This document shows, in pieces, positions 10,225 to 20,234 of a DNA stretch of 64,000 bases. Position numbers and translations under genes: made by a program. The stretch is from Telopea speciosissima (taxonomy: Eukaryota; Streptophyta; Magnoliopsida; Proteales; Proteaceae): the NCBI RefSeq assembly GCF_018873765.1, contig NW_025317348.1, forward strand, positions 762,127-826,126. Direction: 5' to 3'. The notes beneath the pieces were generated by a model. It searched no databases. It was not told where the DNA came from and saw only the letters and a list, made by a program, of their open reading frames with translations. Within the stretch, counting starts at the first letter, position 1. Each line of letters opens with the position of its first letter.

Positions 10225-11055
10225 TGAATAGCCTTACTGAATAATAGAATCAAACCCTGGACCACCAGTATGCAGCTCGCACTGCTCCAGAATCGAGCTG
10301 AAATAAGGATCCATCTTGTACTGACCTTTTATAGCCTCGAACCCAACAGCTTCGACAAACATAGCTCCTAAAAGAGAAAGCCTTCTGCTTAGTGCATCAG
10401 CAACTTGGTTTTTTTTGTTTCCCGGACTTGTGCCTAAGTATGAAGTTATACTCTTGCTAAAATGAAAGCCATTTTGCATGTCTGCTATTCAACTTCTTTT
10501 GGGCATTGAGAAATTTGAAGGCTTCATGGTCAGAGTATAAAACAAACTCCTTTGAAATCAAATAGTGTCTCCACTGTCGCAAGGCCTGGACAATAGCATA
10601 AAATTCGACATCATAGGTCGAATATCTCTTTCGAACCTCATTCAATTTCTCGCTGTAAAAGGCAATTGGTCTACCTTCTTGGCTAAGCACCGCTCCAATG
10701 CCTACGTGAGAAGCATCACAATCAACTTCGAATACCTTTGAGAAATCGGGTAAGGCCAATACAGGGGCACTTTTCTCTTAAGGGCATCCTCTGCTTAACT
10801 AGTCGAAAACTACTTTCTGCTTCCCCCTACTTCAAGAAGCTCGAACCGATTTTGCTTCAGACAATCGGTGATTGGAGCTAGTTGGCTGCTAAAGTTCTTG
10901 ATGAAGCGCCTGTAGAAAGTAGCTAGTCTATGGAAGCTTCGAACTTCCGTAAGAGACTTTGGTGTAGGCCACTCCACTATGGCCCGTACCTTTTCCTTGT
11001 CTACCTCAACTCCATCTGAGGTGATCACAAACCCCAAGAAAATCAAACTTCGCTG
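10225..11055 (-). mobile_element. Ty3/gypsy retrotransposon fossil, reverse transcriptase end and RNase H
   Basis: Minus-strand segments show, in order, the end of a gypsy reverse transcriptase ([40 protein letters not shown]), the RNase H core ([52 protein letters not shown]) and the start of the integrase side (NQVADALSRR, MDPYFSSIL). No LTRs are seen. It looks broken, with several breaks. Its upper end abuts a 71-base mosaic-repeat copy beginning at 11056. Confidence 0.92.
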
Positions 11056-11215
11056 CCCAGCAAGCAAGAAGAAGATGCGCGTACTAAGCAACCAAGCAAC
11101 GGCTGAGCTAGCTGATCGTAGACCACCGCCTTACTAATAATTGGGCGAAAGGACTTGCTTGTTTGTAAGGCGTTTTCTTCGCAGGAGTGCGCATCCGCGC
11201 ACTTCCGTTTTCTAC
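11056..11215. repeat. Mosaic short-repeat copy (R family), 71 bp nearly identical to 16580-16650
   Basis: 11056-11126 matches 16580-16650 with about one difference. It covers CAGCAAGCAAGAAGAAGATG, CGCGTACTAAGCAACCAAGC, AACGGCTGAGCTAGCTG and TCGTAGACCAC. It continues with GGACTTGCTTGTTTG and TTTTCTTCGCAGGAGTGCGC, the latter shared with 22722-22750. Confidence 0.8.
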
Positions 11216-11829
11216 GAAATCACATTAGTAGGAATAGTTGCTGAAACATCTCCAGCGTCTCCACTGCCCACAGAACAATCGACTAGAAGACAGAGCAGCG
11301 GAGGGACTTCAAGTATTCATGTTCAAGAGCAAGAGTAAGTCAGGTTTAGGCGAGTAAGGAGAGGTCTTTCAAGCGCTTGTTTGGTACTAGAAGCAAGCTC
11401 GAACTACCAGAGAAATTGGGTGGGCCCCTGAAAAAAAAACCGAAATCAAAAAGAAAGAAGAGAAATTGGGCCATGTTTCCCGAGAGAGGCCGCCTTCTCT
11501 CAGGCCAGCAGTCTTCTACTTCTAGTCGACTGCTCTATGACGGGCTTCCCTGTTCCTGGGCTCTGCTCGCTCGTCTACGCTCCGACCCAGCAAGTAATAA
11601 TTGAATTTCATTTCCTTACCTTTACTCGAGTAGGGGTCGTCAAAAAGGCAATCAATCAGAATCAAGGAAGAAAAAAAAATGGAAATAGTGAATCAAGATC
11701 TAGATGGATCCCTATCTTTATCTCTATCCACGGAGATACCTATCTATATGGAGAGAGATCTATCTATGAATCGATCGTCACTATCCTCTATCCGGATAGA
11801 TATGTCCCTATGAGCGACTACGCCGATCT
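11216..11829. other. rps4 3' flank, no gene recognised
   Basis: Mixed spacer. From 11700 to 11820 it is rich in CTATCTATATGG-type simple sequence. Plus-strand frames here run into the rps4 tail and are shadows. The rps4 3' untranslated region and transcript end should lie here, but no terminator structure is obvious. Confidence 0.4.
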
Positions 11830-12888
11830 TTATATGTTTTGGCCACGTCCGTTTCCGCTCCGAAGAGGAAGGTTTGGATCTTTCAATCTTATGTCGTGAG
11901 GGATGTGACCTATGTTAGGTCCATAAGATACCACAGCTTTTGGTGTTCTATGATTCACCTCCGAATAATGAGTAGGTAGTTCGATCCTTTTGATTCTTCT
12001 CTTCCTAGTAAACTGATGGGGGGATCCGGAGCAATAGGTCGAATTACTATATAAAGAAGAGTTGTTAACTATAGGACTTCTTGTTCGAGTAGGAAGATTT
12101 CGGTTTTTCTCGTTCCTTCTCTTCGATAAGAATAGGGATTTGAAATGATACAAATTCCTCTTCATTCTGTTGTGCTCAGCGAAGGAACTGCCTAAGCATA
12201 CTTTTTCGGATCCAAACTTCTTTGTTCTTTCTAAGTCTTCTTCTTGCATAGAAGAACGCAACTGTTGCAAAAACCGGGATTTTAGTAGTAGGCGGCACCC
12301 CCTCTTAGTTTTGAGTAGGCGGAACCATTCTGTTTTGGTTCTTCTCCACATTCTTACCGGGTGATCCAGGAATTTGCCTATGATTTTTTCAACTGATATG
12401 TCGATATAGAAAGATCTCCTTATTTCTTCACCGCGGGTTCTCGCGTCATTTTCTTGAAAAGATATTAGATCACCGTGGGACACTTTCAAATGAGTAATGC
12501 TTACCATTCCATTATTCACACAAACCCTTCGATGACTTATCGGCTGCCTTGCTTGAGGAATAGTTTCACGAAAATGGAGACGAACCGGAATAACGTCCGA
12601 TCTTGTTTCTGGATTGAGTGGAAAAGGGATATATGAAGTTCGTTCTGTTCCTCTGTGCATCTCTGTGATGGGTAAATCCCCATGAAAAAGGGGCAACTTT
12701 CGTGTAGTTTGTGATTGGATGTAACTGTTAAGATTTTCTCTCGGATAAATCTTTCTCTTAATAGATCTCTTCTTGCTCCTCAATCTTCGGAGAATGCGGC
12801 GTTGTATTATTGTAAGTTCTCTGTTCCGAACATTTCCTGGAAGTAGACGACAAGTTTTAAATCTTAATGCAGGCAAGGCATATCTCGT
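11830..12888 (-). CDS. rps4: Mitochondrial ribosomal protein S4
   Basis: Encodes uS4 of the mitoribosomal small subunit. The frame carries the angiosperm mitochondrial S4 signature from LPALRFKTCRLLPGNVRNRE through QARQPISHRRVCVNNGMVSI (the S4 RNA-binding fold, about residues 110-170), then the plant-specific insert, to the C-terminus GPNIGHIPHDIRLKD and SGNGRGQNI, stop TAA at 11832..11830. There is no in-frame ATG at the head. The usual family start (ATG/ACG before CTGCATTAAG) is TTG here. An in-frame ACG at 12888..12886 could become AUG by C-to-U editing, giving about 352 residues; a GTG at 12909 is the alternative. The out-of-frame ATGTGG at 12911 resembles the start used in some eudicots. 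The product is full length, so the gene is probably functional. Confidence 0.93.
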   Translation of the reverse strand, partial: TRYALPALRFKTCRLLPGNVRNRELTIIQRRILRRLRSKKRSIKRKIYPRENLNSYIQSQTTRKLPLFHGDLPITEMHRGTERTSYIPFPLNPETRSDVIPVRLHFRETIPQARQPISHRRVCVNNGMVSITHLKVSHGDLISFQENDARTRGEEIRRSFYIDISVEKIIGKFLDHPVRMWRRTKTEWFRLLKTKRGCRLLLKSRFLQQLRSSMQEEDLERTKKFGSEKVCLGSSFAEHNRMKRNLYHFKSLFLSKRRNEKNRNLPTRTRSPIVNNSSLYSNSTYCSGSPHQFTRKRRIKRIELPTHYSEVNHRTPKAVVSYGPNIGHIPHDIRLKDPNLPLRSGNGRGQNI

Positions 12889-12902
12889 TTTTTCAGTCTT
12901 TT

Positions 12903-12990
12903 TCGCCACATCGCGTATAACGGGAATCGAACCCCTCTGCTGCTGGCGGGCGGATGGAGAATTTCCTACTTCGATCCAGCAAACTCCGGA
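12903..12990 (-). other. Possible tRNA-like t-element just upstream of rps4
   Basis: On the minus strand GAGGGGTTCGATTCCCGTT followed by ATACGCG resembles a tRNA T arm and 3' acceptor strand. It ends a few bases before the rps4 reading frame. The 5' half does not give a convincing D or anticodon arm. t-elements of this sort guide RNase P/Z cuts in plant mitochondrial transcripts, so this may set the rps4 5' end. Low certainty. Confidence 0.3.
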
Positions 12991-13039
12991 GCCTCAGTGG
13001 ACAAGGTAGGGCGCCGCAACGCGTCAGGTTGCTTTGCCC

Positions 13040-13410
13040 CTAACCTAACAAGCAAGGGCCCCACTATAGCTAAAGGCCCCTATTTGAGTAAGGCGCGCGC
13101 AACCTATAAGCGCGCTCCCGCGTCAAAGCATGCTAACGCACAACGGTGCTCTACGATCAGCTCGACCACCGGGAGAGAGTGCTCGTAGATCAGCTTACTC
13201 GAGTAGGGGCTCATCCGTTGATTCTTGGATGCGCGTGCTAACGCGCCCAGCGGATGCGCTAACGCGCAACGGTGCTCTACGATCAGCTTACTCATAATTG
13301 GGCTCATCCCTTGCTTGCTTGTTCTGGCGCGCTAGCCGTTGTATATAGTCGGGCCCTTGCTTGTTTAGGTTGAAGCGCGTTAGCGCAGTAGTTTGATTGC
13401 GTATCGCGCT
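13040..13410. repeat. Mosaic short-repeat cluster (R family), includes a 96 bp copy identical to 55485-55580
   Basis: 13086-13181 is identical to 55485-55580. It begins GAGTAAGGCGCGCGCAACC and ends CGACCACCGGGAGAGAGTG. Flanking modules include CCCCTATTTGAGTAAGGCGC (also at 18517), CTCGTAGATCAGCTTACTCG, GCTAACGCGCAACGGTGCTC and GGCTCATCCCTTGCTTGCTTG (also near 7910). Confidence 0.85.
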
Positions 13411-16400
13411 AGGCGCTCACGTTTTTTGGCTTCGCTGGGTGTAATGAATAGAGATCTCCCGCCAGCAGTCTTCTCTTCCTATCACTTCACTTCGTTCGAG
13501 AGATCTGATCTCTTCGGACCTCACCGGGCCGGGCGAAGGGGAAGGAAGGGGTGGGTGGTCCGGGAACAGCAACGGGAGAGGGCTCGTAGCCCCCCCTCTC
13601 CCTCTTCCCCACGCCTATTTGTTCCCCGGGCCCCGGAGAGATGCGGAACTCTTTTTTTTTTTTTTTAATAAAAAAGATGAATAGATAGGGCCGTGATACA
13701 TTCCGGAATATTGTAAAGGTAAATAGACTCTTTTCGTCCCGCCCGCCTGAGGACCTATGTGAATGTTTTGGAATGGGGATGTTCGCCTTTTGTAACAAGT
13801 AGACCCACGATACGGACTAATAGATGTTCCTACTGTTACCCGTAAGTAAGATCTATTCATAGTTGGTCAGTCCCCCACGGCACGGCTTCTCGCTTTTCAT
13901 GAATGTGTCTCCCCCTCTGCTTATGTGAGTTTGACCCGCCTTTGACTCTGCTTGCTTCTGACTCCCTATGAGCCGTTTTACGACCTTACTTTTTCGGAGG
14001 GTCGGCGGGACATGGGAGCCTCAGCTCATGCATCGGTTTACCGAAATCACCCCCGCTATCCCACTTCCTTCTATTCAAAAGGCGAGCAGCCCTTAAACAA
14101 AAAGGCCAAATTCGGGCTCTTCTTATATATTTATATAGCCCTAAAGTAGGTAGCCCCGAAAGCCTCACTCATAAGTTGCCGGGGTTGACAATGGAAAAGG
14201 CAGATGGGCCGCGGAGTCATGGGAACGAGGAAAAGTCGTTATTTGTTGGAACAGAGATGCGAACGGAGGCCCGCCTCCACTCCCCTTTCTCCTCCAACCC
14301 ACAACCTTCTAGAGAGGCCTATACCTAGCCTAAAGCTGGGGGCCTCAAAACAGATCAAGCAGGAGTTTCAGTCAGAATCACTCTACTGTGCCGCCGATCT
14401 ATTGATTCCATTCATTGCCAAAAACAAGGTGGCTTGCTTTCTTTCAAGCCACACTGGAAGGGAGGGATAAAAACCTCTCTTAAGGCGGCGGCTAGGGTTG
14501 GTTGGGTCTTTGACTTTGACCGCCGCAGCGGTAGCCAAAGAATCCTACGCAATCCTAGAGCTTTCTATTTTTTTTTTAATTTATTTTATATAAATAGAAT
14601 CGCGTGGAAAGGAGCGAAGCCTCTTTCTATCTTTCTATGTAGATCGCGTATACAGGGGATGCTGTACATGATCCTTTGATCAAGATTCCGTTACCGATTC
14701 GATTTTTGCTTTTTTTTCTTCTGGCCGTGCCGTTTGTTTGATTGATTCTTTGGGCGGTAAGTCAAGAGCCGATCTCCAAGGCAACTGATTCTGGAAATAA
14801 GGAACAAGGAGTCAAGAGGAGAGGTGTAGCCGATGAGCAACAGGATGAGTAAGCTAACATAACTGCAGGGGATGATGAACACAACTATCTGATGATGCAT
14901 CTCAGCTGCTTCATTCTATTGAAGCTTGGGTAATTGATGATCAGATGGATCGGGTAGACGACCCAGCAGAAACATTGATTCTACCTGAGTATTACCCCGG
15001 TTCATTCTCCATATCGGCCTGGACTCCTAAAGCAAATAAGCCCCCCGATCGAAGATGAAAGCCAAGGCGGACAGCAAAGGCCATTCTCGATATCAGCAAG
15101 ATGAACGCCTCTCAGGCCACTGCATTCTCTTGTGCGCACCTCACCTCAGACTCCAGATCCCACGTCCCTGATCTTGGGTTTAGCCCATTTTAAAGCGTCC
15201 CGCTTCCCCCTCCAAAAAGAAAAGAATCGGTCATTCTGGATAAGTTCCCCAACGCCCCCAGAGGTATCCCCAAACCAATGTTTAGGGATTCCCCAAACAT
15301 TGGTAACGTAACCAGGCAGTGACGGAACATGAATGAGACGCTCAACTCACAGGGACTAGATAGGGAACTCGTCACCTTAGGTGCGTCTAGCGGCTCCACA
15401 AGCCTAAACTCGTGTGGATGTCTCCCCAACGTTGGATGAGGCTCTCCTCTCCACGTGTGATCCACGAGACCATCCCATCTCATCCTATCAGCACGCATTC
15501 CATCAATTCCAAGATTCAAGACAAGAAGTAGAATCAAGAATCAAGATCTTGATCTTGAATCATATTACTCGCGAGTCTTTCTTGTTTGTACCGATTCTTT
15601 AAGGATCTTGGGATAAAGATTAACACCTGACTCATTGTACTCATGACCCGGCTTATAATTTGATAAAGAGCACTATTCTTCTTACGAGTAGAGAGTTGAC
15701 AAAGTGGCCCGGACAAGTGGGCACGAGTACTAAGAAGTCCAATAGGACTAAGGCCTCAATATTGAACCATTGGGTAGAGAAGGACTCTAGCCAAATCAAG
15801 GACCAAGATCCCCAAAAAAAAGTCGACCAAGAAATCACGACTGATCTCAAAATTGGTCCAAAGTCAAGAGAAAAGATTCATGACCATCGAATAGCAAAGA
15901 TAGGGGCATGGTTCATTATGAGTTGATCCCATATACAAAGGGAAATAGAATGGCGCCAAACCAAAGGGTTATTGGAAGACAGCTTCTTTCATTGAGGAAG
16001 TCACCACACGGAAGTGGAAGCAGAGCCTAAGTGTTTGCGAAGCTAAAGAAGGCCTCAAAAGCAATCCCCATGAAAGGACAAGAGGTGAACTTGAAGTGTG
16101 AAAATGAATGGATGCAGTTACCGTCAGGAATTTTATAAGAAAGAGGTATGAACCAGTAAATGCTTGTAATGGATAAAGCAAAGACAGAACCATCTAAGAG
16201 GAGGGCATTCTATCTCGTAGTAGGGGTGGAAAGCCATGATGATTTCGAACAAGGACTGCAAAGCAACAAAACTAAAGCAGCATCACCAGAGAACCCAGAA
16301 TAGGTCACTGGGCAAAAGAGAGCACAGATCTGCATCCTGGTAAGTTTGACGCCATTCCAAAAGGCGCGCGGAGAAAAACGCCAATCGAAATGGCGTCATA

Positions 16401-16479
16401 TGGAGGAGCTTTCAGAAAACGCCCTGGATCACAGGGACAGCTCGGGAAGGCAGAAGCCAGCGAAGAAAACTACAGGTTG
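13411..16479. other. Long spacer, no recognised gene
   Basis: 13450-14150 has the even composition of old mitochondrial DNA, with a minus-strand frame MNRSYLRVTVGTSISPYRGS... and a plus-strand ASVYRNHPRYPTSFYSKGE frame, neither assignable. 15170-15620 has a nuclear-looking texture (AAGATCTTGATCTTGAATC palindrome at 15540-15560, repeated CCCCAAACATTGG / CCCCAACGTTGG) and might be transposon-derived, but shows no protein domain. 15620-16330 is purine-rich without a gene. Confidence 0.4.
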
Positions 16480-16695
16480 CTTTGCCACCAACCTAGCGAA
16501 GCCAGCGAAGAAAAGCTGATCTACGACCACCCTATATAAAAGGGCGTTAGCGCTTTACTTAAACAAGCAACGGGTGAGCCCCAGCAAGCAAGAAGAAGAT
16601 GCGCGTACTAAGCAACCAAGCAACGGCTGAGCTAGCTGCTCGTAGACCACTCTCTCCCGATGGTCGAGCTGATCTACGACCACCCTCCTCTTTCC
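16480..16695. repeat. Mosaic short-repeat cluster (R family)
   Basis: Contains GCTGATCTACGACCACCCTA followed by TATAAAAGGGCGTTAGCGC (the same pair at 18447-18485). It also holds the 71-base unit shared with 11056-11126, then GACCACTCTCTCCCGATGGT and GAGCTGATCTACGACCACCC. It ends about 45 bases before trnI. Confidence 0.8.
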
Positions 16696-16740
16696 GTCCG
16701 CTCTTCCCGAAGTGAGCGAATTGCATGTAGAGATCCGTAG

Positions 16741-16814
16741 GGGCTTATAGTTTAATTGGTTGAAACGTACCGCTCATAACGGTGATATTGTAGGTTCGAG
16801 CCCTACTAAGCCTA
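16741..16814 (+). tRNA. trnI-CAU: tRNA-Ile (CAU), mitochondrial type
   Basis: A 74-base cloverleaf starts GGGCTTATAGTTTAATTGGT and ends CCCTACTAAGCCTA. The acceptor GGGCTTA pairs with TAAGCCT (one G-U), with discriminator A. The anticodon arm CCGCT-CAT-AACGG gives CAU, and the T arm is GTAGG-TTCGAGC-CCTAC. This is the plant mitochondrial isoleucine tRNA whose C34 is modified to lysidine so it reads AUA. The sequence differs clearly from elongator and initiator Met tRNAs. Confidence 0.93.
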
Positions 16815-18438
16815 CCACCCCTAAAGTACAGTCGAAGTCCCCGCCACCCTGCAGATCTCAATGACGCGACGGCACCTGGAACCACACTGCTGCCGCTGCC
16901 CTTCGGGCACGCCTCCTACGCTTACCACTCACCTACGCTCTTGCAGCATGCCCCCTTCGGGCAATACGGCTTTCGTAATACGCGAAGCAGCTGAGCGATA
17001 GCTCTTCGATCGCTATATTCTTGCGATAGCGAAGGTCAGATCAATCTGAGCGAAGTTACGGCTTTAGGCGAAGAGCGAGAGCGATTCTATAACTTATTGT
17101 TTTTGTTTTGTTCCCGAACAACGATCATTCATTACGGCCGGCCCGACCAAACACTGAAAGCCCGGTCCGGGCAAGCTATATTATGGAACTGATCTGACCG
17201 AACTGGGAAAAATGGAACAAGATCTCGATCTCAATAAGGAATTGGAATCAGGAAGGGCCGGCAAGAATCAATGCGATAACGAGGGGCGATAGCGAAGGCG
17301 TGGTTCATCCTCTAAGATAGAGTAGATGCGAAGGTTCGGATCGAAGATCTTCGCGAGACGGCCCATGAATCTCGAGAATCGAGCGTGGGGCGCGTTAGCC
17401 CTACCGCATTCCGGCCCCGGGGCCTGAAATTGGTCCTTTCTTTCTCTCGTCTTCTCTGTCTATTGAACAATATTCATTGCCTCACCTAAACGGCTATGTC
17501 AATAGTCATCGCCTTGCCCTTGTCTAATAAGCCGTCTGAAAGACGCATTGCCTCTTTCAGAGCCAATTCTTCAATGGCCTTTTCCTTTCCTTCTCTACTT
17601 CCCTCGAAACTCCCCGTAACTGCACTCGCCACTTCAATCGCTACAAGCCACCGGAGCAGATATAGCAATCGGAGCTGGAGCTTGGGTCGTTCTCTTTCGT
17701 TCCGGCTATCTCAACTCAGCCATTCCTGTTCGTTCGGCTGGCAGATCAGCTGATCTACGACCACCCTCTTCATGGTGAAATGGCGGAAGCGAGGCTGGTC
17801 TACGACCAGATAGGAGGTGCGGCAGGGGATTCGTCGAGATAAAGATCACATCGTGGTTTTGGCCTGGCCCATTTCTCCTATTGCTGGGATTGCTGCCTCC
17901 GCATCGGATCACTCGGCTACCAAAAACCTATTTTGGGCCCTCAGTTTTCTGGCATCGAATCGAGCCTCAATTATGTCTGGTAGGAGAGGTAGGGAGGGTT
18001 CGGGTGCGGATGAGCGGGAAGAGGCGGGGATCGAATCATCGGCTTAACAGGCAGTTGAAAGGGAAGTAATGAGGTAGGGATTTGAATACCAAGGATCGGA
18101 TGCATGGCCTGCCAACTTGATAGCTGCTTCAAATCCATCTATCTATGAACGAAAGAGGTAGCAATCTCCTCCTTGTGGTTAGTTTTTATAATAAAGCAAC
18201 AAGCTCATCCCCTCTTGATCCTGTGAATTCATTAGGTGGGTCATCCCAACATTCGTTCCAATCCGATCAAGTATCGTTCCCCCCTTACGCAATAGGGGCC
18301 GCTTTTACGTCCGCTTTTCTCGTTGATTATTTAGTTGATCCCTTCGACCGAGAGACTGACGCCAGCCAGATAAGAATGTCTTTTATGGATTTCGAGTCGG
18401 GAATAGAGCAGTGGCGGGATCGTTGCTTGGTCCAAGCA
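16815..18438. other. Spacer downstream of trnI
   Basis: No recognisable gene. A stretch at 16980-17110 has short inverted motifs (GAGCGATAGCTC, CTTCGATCGC, TTGCGATAGCGAAG) typical of mitochondrial intergenic hairpins. A plus-strand frame of about 117 codons at 18145-18498 has no known domain and runs into the repeat cluster. A 25-base stretch at 18223-18247 recurs at 49566-49590 with one difference. A GCTGATCTACGACCACCCT module sits at 17749. Confidence 0.4.
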
Positions 18439-18439
18439 A

Positions 18440-18850
18440 GAAAAGCTGATCTACGACCACCCTATATAAAAAAAAGGGCTTTAGCGCTTCAACCCTAACC
18501 AAGTAACTCCATGAGCCCCTATTTGAGTAAGGCGCGCGCCAGAACCAAGCAACGGCTAGCGCGCCAGAACAAGCTGAAAAACTACAGCGCGCGCGTTAGC
18601 GCAACGGTGCTCTACGATCCGCTTTACTCCGCCCAAGTGCTTGCTGGATTCGCGCCCTAGCTGATCTACGACCACCGTTGCGCGTTAGTGATCGTAGACC
18701 AACCTTTTCTTGCTGCTGATCGTAGACCACTCTCTCCCGGTGGTCGAGTGACGGGATGGATGTGGAGCCCCTGTTGAGTTTTGGTTTTCTTGCTGGGCGC
18801 GCTAGCCGTTGCTTGTTTGATTCTTGCCTCCGTTTGCTGGTTCGGACAGC
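18440..18850. repeat. Mosaic short-repeat cluster (R family)
   Basis: Order of modules: GCTGATCTACGACCACCCTA + TATAAAA, CAAGTAACTCCATGAGCCCC, CTATTTGAGTAAGGCGCGCG, GCTGAAAAACTACAGCGCGC, GGTGCTCTACGATCCGCTTT, CCGCCCAAGTGCTTGCTG, GATCTACGACCACCGTTGCG, GATCGTAGACCACTCTCTCC and GCGCGCTAGCCGTTGCTTGT. Most appear elsewhere in other orders, which makes the mosaic nature clear. Confidence 0.8.
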
Positions 18851-18859
18851 TATTCCTAG

Positions 18860-19380
18860 TAAAGGAAGAAAGAGCTCTTCTCTAGCTGGATTGGCAAAGC
18901 AAGGATAGCTACTAGTAAGACAGCTCCTAAGTTTATAAGACTAAAGCTACTAGTCGGAGCACAAATGTAGAAGGTCTTAGTACGGCTATTAGTACAGTTG
19001 ATTAAGGAGGTCACTGATGTAAGGAAGCTATAGTGGCTAGTCTATACGGCTAGGCTAGTAGGAAAGGGAAGCAGAAAGAGAGAAGTAAAGAAGGTCTGTC
19101 TAACCGGATAGTCGAACAAGACAGTAAGTAAGGCAGAACTAGTAAGACAGAAAAGAAGAGGAATAAATAAGGTCACTATTCATAGAGTCAAGTAAGAAAG
19201 GAAAAGAAAGAAAGGTCTTTAGTTACAGTAGTCTGCCAGCCAGTAGTACCTGTAGTCAGAAAGCCGAAAGCCGCCCTTTTAGTAACTTGGGAAGGGTATT
19301 GCCAACTATTAGCCAAGTAAGAGAGGAAAGAACAGATCTTTCTTACCGGCTGGCTAACCAGACAACTAGTCAATAGAAGA
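18860..19380. repeat. Degenerate purine-rich simple-sequence tract
   Basis: Built from drifting versions of ACTAGTAAGACAG, GTCTAGTAGGAAAG and AGAAGGTCT. It has no open frame of note and no fixed repeat length. It ends before the AT-rich stretch at 19460-19540. Confidence 0.5.
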
Positions 19381-19910
19381 GGTATTCTCCCCTTTGCTAG
19401 CTTTACGAAATCTTTTCCTCTTTAACATGGAGCAGTACTACTATGAATAGAGGTAGATAACTACGAATAAATATAAATTTCTTAAAATATTATTAAATTT
19501 TTAATAGTAGGGTTTTTAAAAATTGCGTATATATAGTGCTCCGCTAGTCTGGGTTTCACATAAGCATTCCTGAGCTGTACGGACCTTAAGAATAAAGGCT
19601 TCAAACCAAGGGAAGGACTGTTTTCACATGCCACAGTTAGGAGTTTGAAGTACGATACTGACTGTTCACTTTCTAAAAATTTACTCCGTATAGTCTGTAC
19701 CGGAGTGGTTAATCGTCAAAAGAACAACAATTGGTTGTTGCATTTCAATTCATGTGATGTAAAAGAGGGCTTTCTCGTCTCGCAGGCAAGGGTGAGCTTT
19801 CTCACTATACAATGACCACTACGAACGAAGGACCAACGACGATGAAGGAGGAGAAGGAGGAGGAGGAGGAGCTAATTCGGACGGAATCGAAGCGAAGAAA
19901 TTCTGAGTTC
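19381..19910. other. rps19 5' flank
   Basis: 19460-19540 is very AT-rich, ending in TATATATAGTG. The stretch is followed by the rps19 leader. The rps19 frame stays open upstream to an ATG at 19812 with an acidic, repetitive 33-residue lead (KEEKEEEEE), which the protein family lacks. No upstream rpl2 is seen. Confidence 0.45.
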
Positions 19911-20195
19911 ATGCCACGACGATCTATATGGAAGGGCAGTTTTGTTGATGCATTCCTGTTGAGAATGCAGAAGAAAAGAGATCTTCTTTTGAACAGGAAA
20001 ATTTGGTCACGTAGATCTTCTATTTCGCCGGAATTCGTTGATTGCTCCGTACGAATTTACAATGGAAAAACTCCTGTTCGTTGTAAGATCACTGAAGGAA
20101 AGGTTGGTCATAAATTTGGAGAGTTTGCTTCTACACGGAAACGAAGACCTTCGAGAACAAATATTGGACCGGGAAGAAAAAAGGGGAAAAAGTAA
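19911..20195 (+). CDS. rps19: Mitochondrial ribosomal protein S19
   Basis: Encodes uS19 of the mitoribosomal small subunit, 94 residues from ATG at 19911 to TAA at 20193. It reads MPRRSIWKGSFVDAFLLRMQ, then NRKIWSRRSSISPEFVDCSV, then the conserved C-terminal RNA-binding block KITEGKVGHKFGEFASTRKR and GPGRKKGKK. Ser in RSSISPEF stands where edited transcripts usually have Leu, so editing is expected. I chose 19911 because all known homologues start MPRRS; the upstream in-frame ATG at 19812 only adds a low-complexity lead. The rps3 start codon follows 13 bases after the stop, the usual plant mitochondrial rps19-rps3 linkage. Confidence 0.95.
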   Translation: MPRRSIWKGSFVDAFLLRMQKKRDLLLNRKIWSRRSSISPEFVDCSVRIYNGKTPVRCKITEGKVGHKFGEFASTRKRRPSRTNIGPGRKKGKK

Positions 20196-20208
20196 AGTCT
20201 AAGCGCAT

Positions 20209-20234
20209 ATGGCACGAAAAGGAAATCCGATTTC
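20209..20234 (+). pseudogene. rps3: Stub of mitochondrial rps3 exon 1 (first 26 bases)
   Basis: ATGGCACGAAAAGGAAATCC followed by GATTTC encodes MARKGNPIS, the conserved start of plant mitochondrial S3. After 20234 the sequence turns into unrelated AT-rich DNA and no more of exon 1 (RLDLNRSSDPSRFSDYYYG) is found nearby. The junction is therefore a recombination breakpoint. A complete rps3 would be expected elsewhere in the genome. Confidence 0.8.

Noticed and set aside
11537-11899. A 120-codon plus-strand frame near the rps4 end
   Set aside because: Its end overlaps rps4 antisense and its start lies in simple CTATCTATAT sequence; no family match.
15170-15620. Nuclear-like stretch considered as a transposon end
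   Set aside because: No terminal repeats or coding domain; texture alone is not enough.
17600-17700. A Gly/Ala stretch (AIGAGAWVV) recalling atp9
   Set aside because: Length, order and flanking residues do not match atp9 and no start or second helix follows.
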